From contig NZ_JXYP01000014.1 in assembly GCF_000964005.1 (NCBI RefSeq), positions 248,001 through 312,000 of the forward strand: DNA of 64,000 bases. The letters are read 5' to 3'. The notes below the pieces were generated by a model, which saw only the letters and a list, made by a program, of their open reading frames with translations, was not told the origin of the DNA and searched no databases. Shown here in pieces: positions 36,802 to 46,699 of the stretch. Origin of the DNA: Williamsia herbipolensis (GTDB taxonomy: Bacteria; Actinomycetota; Actinomycetes; Mycobacteriales; Mycobacteriaceae). How positions within the stretch are numbered: the stretch's first letter is position 1; every line of letters begins with the position of its first letter. A program made the translations under genes and the position numbers.

Positions 36802-37821
36802 GTGAGCGATGTCGATGTCGCGGCCATCGAGACGATGGGACTGGGAAAGCGGTTCGGCGGCAAGGTGGCCGTCTCCGGTGTCGACCTCACGGTCCCGCCC
36901 GGATCGGTGTACGCGGTGCTCGGTCCGAACGGTGCCGGCAAGACGACGTTGGTCCGGATGCTCGCGACGCTGCTCCGTCCCGACGTCGGCTCGGCGCGGA
37001 TCTTCGGTCACGACGTGGTCGCGCACGCGACCGAGGTCCGTTCGTTGATCGGTCTCACGGGTCAATACGCCTCGGTGGACGAGGATCTCACCGCCAGGGA
37101 GAACCTGATGATCTTCGCCCGCCTCCTGGGTCGCTCACGGGCCGACGCCAGGGTGCGTTCTGCCGAACTGCTCGAGTCCTTCGCGCTGACCGAGTCGTCC
37201 TCGACCATCGTGAAGACCTTCTCCGGTGGCATGCGACGCCGACTCGATCTCGCGGCCAGTCTGGTGTCGCGTCCACCGTTGATCTTCCTCGACGAACCGA
37301 CCACCGGACTCGATCCGCGTACCCGCGTGCAGATGTGGGAGACGGTCCGGTCGCTCGTCGACGACGGCGCGACCGTCCTGCTGAGCACGCAGTACCTCGA
37401 GGAGGCCGACCAGCTGGCCGATCGGATCGCGGTCATCGACCGGGGGACGATGGTCGCCGAGGGAACCGCCGACGAACTGAAGTCCTCGGTCGGTTCGTCG
37501 AGCCTGCTGCTGACCCTCACCGATCCGGGCGACCACGCGGTGGCGGCCGGGGTGATCGGTCGGCACACGTCGACCATCGTGACCGCGGGCGAGGCGCAGC
37601 CGGGCCGGGGCTCCGGCAACCGTGTGATGACCCTGTCGGTCCCCATCGACGACACCGCCCTGGTCGGCACCATCCTCGTGGCGCTGAGCGCCGCCGGGGT
37701 CGAGGTGGCCGAGATGTCGGTCGCCCGTCCCAGTCTCGACGACGTCTTCTTCGCACTCACCGCGCGGCCGGACCGTCCCGCCGCGCCGGATTCCATCGAC
37801 GCCGAGGAGGACGCGGCATGA
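36802..37821 (+). CDS. DrrA-type ABC exporter ATP-binding protein (set 1)
   Basis: A 339-residue ATPase with GPNGAGKTT (Walker A), FSGGMRRRLDLAAS (signature) and LIFLDEPTTGLDPR (Walker B), followed by the roughly 100-residue C-terminal extension typical of DrrA-type drug/lipid exporters. The start is GTG 36802, behind a GGGAGGGG ribosome-binding site; a longer open frame upstream is non-coding leader. The stop overlaps the permease ATG (ATGA). By analogy to DrrAB in PDIM export it probably moves the cluster's glycolipid across the membrane. Confidence 0.92.
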   Translation: MSDVDVAAIETMGLGKRFGGKVAVSGVDLTVPPGSVYAVLGPNGAGKTTLVRMLATLLRPDVGSARIFGHDVVAHATEVRSLIGLTGQYASVDEDLTARENLMIFARLLGRSRADARVRSAELLESFALTESSSTIVKTFSGGMRRRLDLAASLVSRPPLIFLDEPTTGLDPRTRVQMWETVRSLVDDGATVLLSTQYLEEADQLADRIAVIDRGTMVAEGTADELKSSVGSSSLLLTLTDPGDHAVAAGVIGRHTSTIVTAGEAQPGRGSGNRVMTLSVPIDDTALVGTILVALSAAGVEVAEMSVARPSLDDVFFALTARPDRPAAPDSIDAEEDAA

Positions 37822-38624
37822 GCGTCATCACCACCAACGCCGTGGCCGCCCCCATCGCCGTCCGCGTGACCCTCGCCGACGCGGTGTCGCAGTCGTTGAC
37901 GATGGCGGCGCGGGGGCTGCTGCGCATCAAACACAACCCGCAGCTGCTGTTCGACGTCATCATCCTGCCGATCGTGTTCACCGTGATGTTCTCGTCGATC
38001 TTCGGCGGCGCCATCGCCGGCGACGTCGTCGGCTACCTCCCGATCCTGATCCCCGGCGTGCTGGTGCAGGTGGTGCTCGCCGCATCGGTGACCACCGGGG
38101 TCCAGCTGCGCGAGGACATGGACAAAGGGGTGTTCGACCGGTTCACCTCGCTGCCGATCGCACGGATCGCGCCGTTGGCCGGGTCGCTGCTGTCGGACAT
38201 GGTGCGGTACGTCGTGGGCACGACCATCACGATCATCGTCGGACTGATCATGGGTTACCGTCCCGCCAGCGTGATCGGGACGATTGGCGCCTGCCTGCTC
38301 GTCGTGGTCGTCGCCTTCGCGCTGAGTTGGGTGTTCGCCCTCATGGGGGTGTTGATGGACAAGGCGTCGACCGTGCAGGGGGTGTCGATGTTGGTCCTCA
38401 CGCCACTGACCTTCATGTCGAACGCCCTCGTGCCGGTGACGACCATGCCCGGATGGATGCAGGCCTTCGCCCACGTCAACCCCGTCTCGCACCTGGTGTC
38501 GGCGGTGCGTCAGATGACCGACGGGCGTTTCGGCGCCGAGATCGCATGGTCGCTGCTCGGTGCGGCGTGCGTTCTCGCGGTCGTCGCACCGTTGACGCTC
38601 CGGGTCTACATGCGACGTGCCTGA
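37818..38624 (+). CDS. DrrB-type ABC exporter permease (set 1)
   Basis: An ABC-2 type membrane protein of 268 residues with six hydrophobic helices: around IILPIVFTVMFSS, LIPGVLVQVVLAA, VRYVVGTTITIIVG, LLVVVVAFALSWVFA, LTPLTFMSNALVP and LLGAACVLAVVAP. The cytoplasmic loop EDMDKGVFDRFTSLPIAR is characteristic of the DrrB family. Translationally coupled to its ATPase. It closely resembles the permease at 52333-53184 (EDMDKG versus QDMDKG, and SNALVP versus SNAFVP). Confidence 0.92.
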   Translation: MSVITTNAVAAPIAVRVTLADAVSQSLTMAARGLLRIKHNPQLLFDVIILPIVFTVMFSSIFGGAIAGDVVGYLPILIPGVLVQVVLAASVTTGVQLREDMDKGVFDRFTSLPIARIAPLAGSLLSDMVRYVVGTTITIIVGLIMGYRPASVIGTIGACLLVVVVAFALSWVFALMGVLMDKASTVQGVSMLVLTPLTFMSNALVPVTTMPGWMQAFAHVNPVSHLVSAVRQMTDGRFGAEIAWSLLGAACVLAVVAPLTLRVYMRRA

Positions 38625-38656
38625 CGCCCCATGGGCGCGGGCGTTGTCGCCTGCGA

Positions 38657-39559
38657 TCAGGGGGCGACGCGATCCACTCTGCGCCGCAGTAGGTTTCGTG
38701 CCGAGAAACCGCGAGCCTCGGAATCCCAGCTGCGGATCAGCAGAAGGCGAGCCACGTGGACCGCGGTGACCCAGGGGATGTAGAGGATCCATGCGCCCAC
38801 CCCGAGGGCATACCGGCGGTGCAGGAACAGGGTGCGGGGGAGGAAGCTCATGTAGCGGACGAAAGAGACGACCCCGGTCTCCATCCGCCGCGGTGAGACG
38901 CCCACCCCGAGATGCGGGAGGAAGGCGTTGCGCCCGCCGATCTCGCCGACGCAGAGCCCGGTGTCCACGTCCTCGAAGATGTCGCGGCGCATGCTGACCG
39001 CGTCGCGGACCGCGAGCCAGGTGGAGCGGCGCAGCACCATGTTCGAGCCGTAGAGCACCATGACGGGTCGGACGTCGGCGGCCGAGGCGTCGGGCCGAGA
39101 GGTGAAGGGCACGAACCGCAGTCGCCTCTTCACCCCGGCCATCGCGTCGCCGTACGGGAGTCCGTAGGCCTCGCCCCGCCCACACAGCGCGGCCCACTCG
39201 TGGTCGGTGTCCGCCTCGAGGAAGTCGAGGATGTCGCGCGCCCAGGTCGGTCCGACCAGGGTGTCGGAGTCGATGCGCGCGATCGCGTCTCCGGTGGCGG
39301 CGTCGAGCCCCGCGTTGCGGGCGAACACGAGGCCCTGGCGCGACTCGGTGATCATCCGCACCTGAGGGTAGCGATCGACGTACGTCGAGACGATGTCCGC
39401 GGTCTTGTCCCGGGAATTGTTGTCCACCACCACGATGTCGGCGATCTGATCGATCTGTGCGACCAGGCGGTCGAGGCAATCGGCGACGACATCCTCCTCG
39501 TCGAACGTCGGGATGACCACCGACAGGGCGAGCCCCGATGGATGCGCTGCCTCCAACAC
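38657..39559 (-). CDS. Family 2 glycosyltransferase
   Basis: A 300-residue GT-A-fold enzyme. The N-terminus SVVIPTFDEE, the VVVDNNSRDKT segment and the DSDT DXD-type motif that binds the metal-nucleotide sugar are visible. A hydrophobic C-terminal stretch (GAWILYIPWVTAVHVA) suggests membrane association. As the only GT2 in the locus it could build or extend the glycan acceptor; the sugar is unknown. It converges on the drrB1 gene and lies just downstream of the GT1 gene on the same strand. Confidence 0.88.
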   Translation of the reverse strand: MLEAAHPSGLALSVVIPTFDEEDVVADCLDRLVAQIDQIADIVVVDNNSRDKTADIVSTYVDRYPQVRMITESRQGLVFARNAGLDAATGDAIARIDSDTLVGPTWARDILDFLEADTDHEWAALCGRGEAYGLPYGDAMAGVKRRLRFVPFTSRPDASAADVRPVMVLYGSNMVLRRSTWLAVRDAVSMRRDIFEDVDTGLCVGEIGGRNAFLPHLGVGVSPRRMETGVVSFVRYMSFLPRTLFLHRRYALGVGAWILYIPWVTAVHVARLLLIRSWDSEARGFSARNLLRRRVDRVAP

Positions 39560-39636
39560 GTCGTGTCCCCTCTGGTCGACGAAAGGTGCTGTCCGATCAC
39601 GACACTAGGTGATCCGACCTGGTACGGCCGGGTGAG

Positions 39637-39653
39637 CGCCACCCAAGGTGGCG
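39637..39653 (-). terminator. Small hairpin after the first GT1 gene
   Basis: A 7-bp GC-rich stem CGCCACC / GGTGGCG with a 3-nt loop lies just after the GT1 stop at 39658 and before the GT2 gene. A plausible, weak intrinsic terminator or attenuator; no T-run. Confidence 0.5.
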
Positions 39654-39657
39654 ACCG

Positions 39658-40962
39658 TCACTGATGCTGTGCGACGGTCGATTCCACCACCGCCGCGGCA
39701 CCGTCGGCGGCGGCGTCGGCGGGGACGAGGCGGCGACGCAGTGCCGCGGCCGCGTCCCTGTTCGACGGGGTGTCCACACGCGCGATCGCATCCCGCAGGG
39801 TCTCCGCGGAGACCGTCGCCTGGGCGAAGGCGGTACCCACGCCGAGACGGGTCACCGCCCGACCCCAGAGCGGTTGATCGGCGCCGAGCCAACAGATCAC
39901 CGTCGGCAGTCCCGATCGCAGCGCTGCCGCGGTCGACCCCGCACCTCCGTGATGGACCGCGACCGCGCAACGTGGCAGCACCGTGGCGTGATCGACCGTG
40001 CGCACGGCCCTGATCCGATCACCGGAGTCGACCAGCCGTTGTCGCACATCCGGATCGAGCGACTCGGACCGGAGGAAATCGCTCCACCCGGTGGCGACGA
40101 GCACACGGTGCCCGGCCGTGCCGTCCACGACCGCGGCGGCGAGTCGGTGCGGGTCGACCGCGCTCATGCTGCCGAACCCGATGTACACCGGTGCGGGCCC
40201 CGCATCGAGCCAGTCGTCGAGGTCGTCGGTGTCGTGTGCATCGCCGATCATCGCGCGGGTGGCGGGGTCGAGATCGAGGAATCCGACGAGTGGGCGTCGC
40301 TGTCCCCATTCGTGTCCCAGGTCGGCGAACATCGCGGGATCGTAGGCCTGGACCTCGGGAACCCCCTGTGCCACGATCCGTCGGGCGGTCGGGCCGTGGG
40401 CGGTCGGCAGCCCCAGATCTGCGCGCAGACGGTTCTCACCGCTCCGGCCCGCCCACCACAACGCCTGCTCGATCAGCCACCATGACGCACGTGTGGACTG
40501 CGGACCGAGGTGTCGGCCCCCCGGCGCCACGAGCGCGACCGACCGGTTCGACCGCATGGGGCACAGGTGGATCGGCAGATAGGGCACGCCGAGCGCCTCG
40601 GAGACGTTGAGCACCCGTTCCTGTCCGACGCTGCCTCCCACGATCGCATCGGTGCCGGCAGCCAGGTCCATCAGGTCGGCCTGGGCGGCGAGTCCGCCCT
40701 GCAACGCCAGTTCGGCGATCGCCCGACCACGGCGCACCGGGTTGCGCGACCTGCTGTGCGACACCACGAGCTCGGAGGCGAGCAGTTCGCCGGTGTCGGG
40801 TCCGCACGCCCGGGCGTCGAGCCCCGACCGGGCGGCGAACTCCACGAGGTTCGGTGGGACGGCCAGCACGACCGAATGACCGCGGTCGGCGAGCGTCCTG
40901 CCCAGCGCAACGCCCGGTTGCACGTCACCACGACTGCCGTGGAACGCCAGGACGAGCTGCAT
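39658..40962 (-). CDS. GT1 (UGT-like) glycosyltransferase, set 1
   Basis: A GT-B-fold transferase of 434 residues with N-terminal LAFHGSRGDVQPGVALGRTL. Its C-terminal donor-binding motif is HHGGAGSTAAALRSGLP followed by ADQPLWGRAV. It resembles the mycobacterial glycopeptidolipid and Rv1524/Rv1526c type enzymes that glycosylate hydrophobic acceptors. The start giving MQLVLAFHG was chosen; the frame upstream is promoter region. Paralogous to the GT1 at 49604-50899. Divergent from delta1. Confidence 0.92.
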   Translation of the reverse strand: MQLVLAFHGSRGDVQPGVALGRTLADRGHSVVLAVPPNLVEFAARSGLDARACGPDTGELLASELVVSHSRSRNPVRRGRAIAELALQGGLAAQADLMDLAAGTDAIVGGSVGQERVLNVSEALGVPYLPIHLCPMRSNRSVALVAPGGRHLGPQSTRASWWLIEQALWWAGRSGENRLRADLGLPTAHGPTARRIVAQGVPEVQAYDPAMFADLGHEWGQRRPLVGFLDLDPATRAMIGDAHDTDDLDDWLDAGPAPVYIGFGSMSAVDPHRLAAAVVDGTAGHRVLVATGWSDFLRSESLDPDVRQRLVDSGDRIRAVRTVDHATVLPRCAVAVHHGGAGSTAAALRSGLPTVICWLGADQPLWGRAVTRLGVGTAFAQATVSAETLRDAIARVDTPSNRDAAAALRRRLVPADAAADGAAAVVESTVAQHQ

Positions 40963-41142
40963 GAACCGACCACCCCCGCCCGGCGACCCGGCTCTCGGAT
41001 CGCCGAGTCCGACGGTAATCACAGATCTCGTCGAGGGCAGCGCGAGACCTCGTGCCCCGACGTGTCCTGCGGGCGGCTCTCGGCGGCATTACCGTTCGCA
41101 GACGACACGGGCCGCTCGGACGAGTGGCTCGGGAAGGTGGGC

Positions 41143-42504
41143 GTGAGACGTCTTCACGGGCAGGACTTCACGTACTGGTTCATGCACCGGGCGTTCGGAT
41201 GGTCGGTGGTGTTGCAGCTGGTCTGGACGTTCCCGCGCGCGGTGTCCCGCAGCGATCTGGACGCGGTGAACGCGGCGTTGGGCGCCGGTCCCCTCAACCG
41301 GCGGGTCACCCGCGCGTCGGTGATGACCGCACGTCCGCGATGGGGACACGCACCCGCGGTACCCGACGTGATCTGTGACACCCGACCCATCGCGAACGAT
41401 GGCGTCGAGGCCTGGGCCGCAGAGGAACTCGACACCGTCCCCCTCGACCCCGAGCACGGTGCCACCTATCGACTGCGGGCGGTCCCGACCGAGGACGGCG
41501 GTTGCGTGGTGTCGCTGACCGCGCTGCACCTCGTCACCGACGGCAAGGGTCTCGTGACCGCGGCCGCCGACGCCCTGGCCGGGCGCGCCACACCCGACAC
41601 CCTCGGGATCGACCCGGGACCGTCGCCCCGAACGGTCGTCGCCGACACGGGGGACGCCGTCGCCGGCGTCGTGTCCGCCGGAACGGGGATCGCGACCGCG
41701 GCAGGCGCTCTCATCCGCACTGCGGTGACCGGGCGATCACGGCGCGCGCTCCCCGTGACCGGTGCGGAGCCGTCTCGTCGTCGCCGACCCCGGACGCCGA
41801 TCCGGGACCGGTCGCCCCGGGCGCAGACGACCTGGGCGATCGTCTCGGTCCCGGCGGCCGAGTTCGCCGCCGTGGCACAGCGCCACGGCGGGACCGTGAA
41901 CACGCTCTTCATCGCCCTGATCACCGGAGCCTTGCGATCGGCGTCGCCGACCGGACCCGGCGAGCACCTCAAGGTGGGGATCCCGGTCGATCAGCGGGGG
42001 ATCGACGACGACCGCGCGAACGCGACGGCGGGGGTGTCGGTGCTCGTGCCCGGGTCCCTGCGCGCGGGAGATGATCTCGGGTCGTTACGGCAGGACTGCA
42101 AACACGCATACTCCGCACTGACCGCCGGCGAGCGGGCGATGATCGTGCATCTGCAGCCGGCGCTGCGGCTGCTGCCCCTGTCGGTGGTGGTGGCGGCCGT
42201 CACCTCCGGGGACGGCATGCCCGACGTGATGACCTCGAACATCGGGTCGTATCCCGGCGACGTTGCGACACTCGCGGGAATGCAGGCCACCGGCATGGCT
42301 TTTCGCGGCGATGCGATCGGTGTCGACCCGGGTGGGCCCCACCGCTTCGGCGACGGCCTGCAGGCCTGGCTGCTGCAGGCCGGTGACACCGTGACGATCT
42401 CCGTCGCGGCCTTCGACGAGTCCGCCTTCGCCGACGGCGCCGCGCTCCGGTCGGGGTTGGCGGCCGAACTCGACAGGTGGGGTGTCCTACATCGCATCTG
42501 GTGA
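41143..42504 (+). CDS. WS/DGAT-like condensation-fold acyltransferase, type delta (delta1)
   Basis: A 453-residue HxxxD enzyme with His129-LVT-Asp133 in ALHLVTDGKG. The C-terminal half has VGIPVDQRG, an NATAGVSV segment and MTSNIGSYPG, resembling wax ester synthase/diacylglycerol acyltransferases more than the PapA-like group; it lacks the VSYxDxR element. GTG 41143 is preceded by GGGAAGG. Followed 43 nt later by delta2. Probable role: O-acylation from acyl-CoA in the cluster's lipid. Confidence 0.83.
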   Translation: MRRLHGQDFTYWFMHRAFGWSVVLQLVWTFPRAVSRSDLDAVNAALGAGPLNRRVTRASVMTARPRWGHAPAVPDVICDTRPIANDGVEAWAAEELDTVPLDPEHGATYRLRAVPTEDGGCVVSLTALHLVTDGKGLVTAAADALAGRATPDTLGIDPGPSPRTVVADTGDAVAGVVSAGTGIATAAGALIRTAVTGRSRRALPVTGAEPSRRRRPRTPIRDRSPRAQTTWAIVSVPAAEFAAVAQRHGGTVNTLFIALITGALRSASPTGPGEHLKVGIPVDQRGIDDDRANATAGVSVLVPGSLRAGDDLGSLRQDCKHAYSALTAGERAMIVHLQPALRLLPLSVVVAAVTSGDGMPDVMTSNIGSYPGDVATLAGMQATGMAFRGDAIGVDPGGPHRFGDGLQAWLLQAGDTVTISVAAFDESAFADGAALRSGLAAELDRWGVLHRIW

Positions 42505-42547
42505 GCTCGCGCTGCGGTGCTACGCAGCAACAACTACCGTGATCCCG

Positions 42548-43894
42548 ATGGATCGAGTGACCGGTAACGACGAGTCGTATCTGTTGGCGGAGCAGCTCTT
42601 CGGGCTCTCGGCGCCGATCCAGTTCTGCTGGGTGCTGCCGCACGAACCCGGTCCACGTGCCCTCGCCGACCTGCACGCCGAGTTGTGTCGTGGACCGTTG
42701 TCGCGCAAAGTCGTTCGATCCAGGGTGCCGTTCGCCCGCGATCGATGGGTGCGCAGCGAACGCCCCGCAGACGTGATCGTGTCGAGCGAGGCGATCGACG
42801 ACGCCGACGTGGCCGGGTGGTTCGACTCGCGGGTGCGGTCGGTGCGCCTCGACCCGGTGGGTGGTCGCGGTTGGGAACTCGAGGCCGTCGCGCTGCGATC
42901 GGGACGCATGGCGGTCTCACTGCTGGTGTCGCACATGGTCTCCGATGGCCAGGGGGTGTACCGAGCACTCGATGCCGCGGCCTCGTCCGCCTCGCGCACC
43001 ACGCTCGCATCCGAGTCGGCGGTCCGTGGGATCGGCGGTCTCCGCGCCGACGTGGTCGATGCGGTGGTCCAGATCGGCGCCGCCGCACGGTCACTCGGCC
43101 TGTTGCTCGCCGCGACACCGCGGGCCCTGCTGGTCTCCCGGCGATCCCCGTCACGTCCACGTCCGCCGAGGCCGACGGCGAGCACCCCGGTGTCGTCGGA
43201 GGACGCTCCCGAACCCACTCTGGCCTTCTACGACCTCGACCGTGACCGATGGCGTTTTCGCGCAGGGGAGCTGGGGGGCACGTCGAACAGTCTGTTCACC
43301 GGGTTGATCAGCGGTCTGGCGCACCGGGCGGGTGTCGCCGCCGACACCGGGGACATGCGTGTGTGCATGGCGGTGAGCACACGGGAGGGCGAGGAGGACC
43401 TGCGCGCCAACGCCTCGGGCGGCGTGTGGATCACGGTCCCGACGCCGACGTCCGCGTCGACCGGCCTCTCGGCGATCCGCGCCGCGAGCAAGCAGGCCTT
43501 CGCCGACTACGCCGCCACCGGTGACCGGCAGGCCGCCGACAACCTGCAACCCGTGGTGCGGCTGCTCCCACGGCGACTCATCGCGACGATGATGCGGTCG
43601 ATCCCGGGCCCCGACACCACGGTGTCGAATCTGGGCGCCGTGCCGGAGTCGGCCCTGCGGATCGGCGACGTCACCGCCGAGTCGTTCTCCATCCGGGCGC
43701 TGATGCAGGGCCAGACGCCGGAGATGCGTCGGATGACCGGTCCGGCGCTGGCGGCGTGGGCGGTGGAGTACGGGTCGACGGTCACCATCGCGTTCTTCGG
43801 GATCAGTCCCGACCACTTCGGTGACGCCGACGCCCTGCACGACGACATCCGGGCCGAACTGGAGTCCTGGGAACTCGCCTACTCGGCGTGGTGA
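42548..43894 (+). CDS. WS/DGAT-like condensation-fold acyltransferase, type delta (delta2)
   Basis: A 448-residue paralogue of delta1 with the catalytic motif at exactly the same place, His129-MVS-Asp133 in SHMVSDGQG. Further shared elements are CMAVSTREGEEDLRANASGG and TTVSNLGAVPE. ATG 42548 gives MDRVTGNDESYLL; the longer upstream frame overlaps delta1 and lacks family character. The final residues ESWELAYSAW end on aromatic residues, as in delta1 (WGVLHRIW) and delta3 (WSLEPEDW). Converges on gamma2 with 10 nt between stops. Confidence 0.83.
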   Translation: MDRVTGNDESYLLAEQLFGLSAPIQFCWVLPHEPGPRALADLHAELCRGPLSRKVVRSRVPFARDRWVRSERPADVIVSSEAIDDADVAGWFDSRVRSVRLDPVGGRGWELEAVALRSGRMAVSLLVSHMVSDGQGVYRALDAAASSASRTTLASESAVRGIGGLRADVVDAVVQIGAAARSLGLLLAATPRALLVSRRSPSRPRPPRPTASTPVSSEDAPEPTLAFYDLDRDRWRFRAGELGGTSNSLFTGLISGLAHRAGVAADTGDMRVCMAVSTREGEEDLRANASGGVWITVPTPTSASTGLSAIRAASKQAFADYAATGDRQAADNLQPVVRLLPRRLIATMMRSIPGPDTTVSNLGAVPESALRIGDVTAESFSIRALMQGQTPEMRRMTGPALAAWAVEYGSTVTIAFFGISPDHFGDADALHDDIRAELESWELAYSAW

Positions 43895-43904
43895 GGCCGG
43901 TGCG

Positions 43905-45263
43905 TCAATGGGCGGTCGCGGGAATCCTCGGACCGACCGCGGCCAACTGTTCGGTGACCACGGCGATCATGTCGTCGACGAGACCCTTCACGACAGTTGC
44001 CGCGGTGCCGGTGTCGGGGTAGCGGGTACGCAGGTGCACCCCGTGATGGTCGCGCCAGAACCACGCCTGGAGGGTGTCGGCCCGGCCGTCGCTGGAGACG
44101 TGGTGGACGTTGTGGTGCTCGAGCCGGTCGAACCGCCGATAGTCCATGTAGGACACCATGAAGACGTCGTGTCGGGGCTTGATCATCCGGCTCCCGAACG
44201 TGCCGTAGACCGTCGTCAGGTCGACCTCGGCGAGAGGCAGTGCGGCCGAGAGTGCCGCGGTCGCCGACACCATGGCGGTGTCGACGTCGCCGGTGGCGTC
44301 GAGGACCATGGGCGCGTTCGCCACGAACCATCCGACCGACCGCGACCACATATCGCTGCGACGGGTGTGCACGGGGAGCACCAGGGGCAGTCGGTCCGGT
44401 CCGCCCAGGTCGCGGGTGGTCACGGCCAGGGCCGCGAGCAGCGCGGGGTAGAAGCGGATGGACCGCGACGCGCACAACGCCGAGAACCGATGGGCCTGTT
44501 CGGCGGTCAACACCGTGTCCACGTGGATACGGGCCGGTGCGAAGTGTCCCGGCGCCACCCCGAGGTCGATGGGGAACTCCGGCACCGTCCACCCGGTGGA
44601 GGCGAGGAACTCGCCCCACTTCTCCACGAGCGTGCCGTCACCCGTGCTCTGCCGCGCCAGTTCGGCGGCGGCGGCCTGATGATCGAGGAAGCTCCCCGCC
44701 GAACGCGGGGCCTCGCCCTCGTAGGCCGACAGCACGTCCTCGGCGATGACCGCGAGGGAGTGCGCGTCGACGTAGCAGTGGTCGAAGCCGCAGATGACCG
44801 TCGTCGTGGTGTGCCCCTCCACCGCGGCCAGCACATGTGACCCGGGGGTCAGCGCCGTGCACCCGTCGATGATCGCGGCGCTCAGAGCCGCGCGGTTGTC
44901 GCCGGCGGCGCAGTGTTCGACGCTCACGACGTCGGAGACCTCGAGGCTGCCTGCGGGGTGCAGGTAGCGACGGATGGCGTCGGGTTCGGTGGGATGGAGT
45001 GCGAAGTGGGCGCGCAACACCTCGTGGTGGTTGACGACGGTGGCGAATCCCGACCGCAGACGTGCGAGATCGAGTGTCGCCGAATCGATGTCGAAGGTGA
45101 TGGCGAGCCACCCCAGTCCGCCGTCGCGCACCGCGTCGAGGTGGAAGCGTTCGTTCTCCGAGGGTCCGGTCGGGTGCGGGACCGGTGCCGACCGCGTCGA
45201 CACGGTCCAGCGGTGCAACGCCCCGCCGGCGATGTCGAGGTTGTCGAACGTGGTGAGCTTCAC
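43905..45263 (-). CDS. PapA-like condensation-fold acyltransferase, type gamma (gamma2)
   Basis: A 452-residue HxxxD acyltransferase with His162-CYV-Asp166 in CGFDHCYVDAHS, at the same residue numbers as gamma1. VGWFVANAP and VSYMDYR follow. The GTG start overlaps the beta2 stop (GTGA). Last gene of the alpha3-beta2-gamma2 operon, the duplicate of alpha2-beta1-gamma1. Confidence 0.87.
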   Translation of the reverse strand: MKLTTFDNLDIAGGALHRWTVSTRSAPVPHPTGPSENERFHLDAVRDGGLGWLAITFDIDSATLDLARLRSGFATVVNHHEVLRAHFALHPTEPDAIRRYLHPAGSLEVSDVVSVEHCAAGDNRAALSAAIIDGCTALTPGSHVLAAVEGHTTTTVICGFDHCYVDAHSLAVIAEDVLSAYEGEAPRSAGSFLDHQAAAAELARQSTGDGTLVEKWGEFLASTGWTVPEFPIDLGVAPGHFAPARIHVDTVLTAEQAHRFSALCASRSIRFYPALLAALAVTTRDLGGPDRLPLVLPVHTRRSDMWSRSVGWFVANAPMVLDATGDVDTAMVSATAALSAALPLAEVDLTTVYGTFGSRMIKPRHDVFMVSYMDYRRFDRLEHHNVHHVSSDGRADTLQAWFWRDHHGVHLRTRYPDTGTAATVVKGLVDDMIAVVTEQLAAVGPRIPATAH

Positions 45264-46699
45264 CGATCACCCGCCGCGGCACTGACGGGGACGCCTACGG
45301 CGCCGGCCGCGGGGGCCGCTCCCGCCGCGTACTCCACGAGGAACGCGATGACGCGGTCGTGGAACGCCTCGACCGACGCGATCGACGTGGGGTTGTCCGG
45401 GATGTGGGTCAACAGGTGGATCCCCTCGTCGTTGCGATTGACCCAGAGATTCGCGTTACGGGTGCGTCCCGACCCCGGCATCACCCCGGCGGCGGCGATC
45501 TCGGGGGAGTCGGCATCGGCGAGCCGACGGAAATCGAGATAGGACACCATCTGTGGACTCGTCGCGTCGGGCACGAAATCGCCGGTCGCGGCGAGTAGTC
45601 CGAGGACGGCGTGGGCGGGAACCGGGACCAGATCGCGGTTGGCGCGCAGGGCGTTCGACGCGGCGACGACGAGGACGTCGGCGTCGGGTTCGGCCCCGTC
45701 GACGGCGACCGGCGCGAAATTGCAGAGCCATCCCTGCGTCCCCGGGAACTGCGGATCGCGGGTGGACAGGACCGTGGAGGTGAAGAAGTCCGCCTCGCCG
45801 GTCACCTCGTACTCACCGCGGGCCAGGGCCGCGAACATCGACCCGGCCAGCGAGCCGCCGGCGGCGCGGGCCCGACGTTCACACGCCTCGGTCTGTTCGG
45901 CGGTGAGCATCGCCCGGATCACCTCGGTCGAGGGTGCCGAGTCCGGACCGGTCAGGCCCAGGTCGAGCTTGCACCGCGGGACGGTGCGGCCGTGGTCGCG
46001 GAGCACCGTGCGCCACACGTCGACCGCGGGGTCGTCGGGCGTCACCTGCGACGCCCGTCGGTACTCGTCGACGATGTCGGTGAGGTGGCTGCCCGCCGGG
46101 GGGAGGTCGGGGGCGACACCCTGCTGGTGCGCACGGTAGCGCGTGAAGATCTCCGACAGCGCCTGGATCGAGGCCGATCCGTCGGTGTGCGAGTGGTCGG
46201 AGATGGTGTAGAACGCAAACGACGATCCGGCGTCGACCGCACCGAAGATCACGCCGGGCACCCGGTCGTAGGTCGCCTCGGCGTCGATACGGATCAGGAG
46301 GCGTTCGGTCAGCGCGGCGTGGGTCTCGCCCCCGTCGGCGGGGGCCGCCGCCATCGTGATGTCCTCCGGCGCGGCGACGTGGCGGATCATCTCGCCGTCG
46401 TCGGTCACGTCGAAGAAGCTGCGGACCTCGTCGTGGGCGCGGACGTAATCGGTGATCGCGGCGGCCATCGCCTCGGCGTCGAGGGGTTCGTCGATGCGGG
46501 TCGTGGTGCCGACGGTCGCGCGATGGGGGAGGCCGGTGGCCCGTTTGGCCTTCGCGGCCGCGAGATGGTCACGCTGCAGGAACGACGGCCCGACGGCGTC
46601 GATGCGGGCGTTCGAACGCGCCGTCGCCTCGTCGGCGACGAGCCACTCGACGTGCCGGCCCGGGGCCGGTGCCCACCCGTGCAGGGTGCCTGCCTTCAC
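45260..46699 (-). CDS. PapA-like condensation-fold acyltransferase, type beta (beta2)
   Basis: A 479-residue HxxxD acyltransferase with His169-SHT-Asp173 in SDHSHTDGSAS, QGWLCNFAP and VSYLDFR. The N-terminus (MKAGTLHGWAPAPGRHVEWL, then PSFLQRDHL) parallels beta1. The GTG 46699 start overlaps the alpha3 stop by 4 nt and its own stop overlaps gamma2, so the three proteins are translationally coupled and likely made in similar amounts. In the GW motif Leu replaces Phe (GWL). Confidence 0.87.
   Translation of the reverse strand: MKAGTLHGWAPAPGRHVEWLVADEATARSNARIDAVGPSFLQRDHLAAAKAKRATGLPHRATVGTTTRIDEPLDAEAMAAAITDYVRAHDEVRSFFDVTDDGEMIRHVAAPEDITMAAAPADGGETHAALTERLLIRIDAEATYDRVPGVIFGAVDAGSSFAFYTISDHSHTDGSASIQALSEIFTRYRAHQQGVAPDLPPAGSHLTDIVDEYRRASQVTPDDPAVDVWRTVLRDHGRTVPRCKLDLGLTGPDSAPSTEVIRAMLTAEQTEACERRARAAGGSLAGSMFAALARGEYEVTGEADFFTSTVLSTRDPQFPGTQGWLCNFAPVAVDGAEPDADVLVVAASNALRANRDLVPVPAHAVLGLLAATGDFVPDATSPQMVSYLDFRRLADADSPEIAAAGVMPGSGRTRNANLWVNRNDEGIHLLTHIPDNPTSIASVEAFHDRVIAFLVEYAAGAAPAAGAVGVPVSAAAGDR

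Noticed and set aside
38625-38637. CGCCC-CAT-GGGCG palindrome between drrB1 and GT2 as terminator
   Set aside because: Only a 5-bp stem in GC-rich sequence; too short to support a call.
37062-39479. An 805-codon open frame on the minus strand across drrA1, drrB1 and the GT2 gene
   Set aside because: It spans three well-supported genes, two of them on the other strand, and its translation is low-complexity with no family resemblance.
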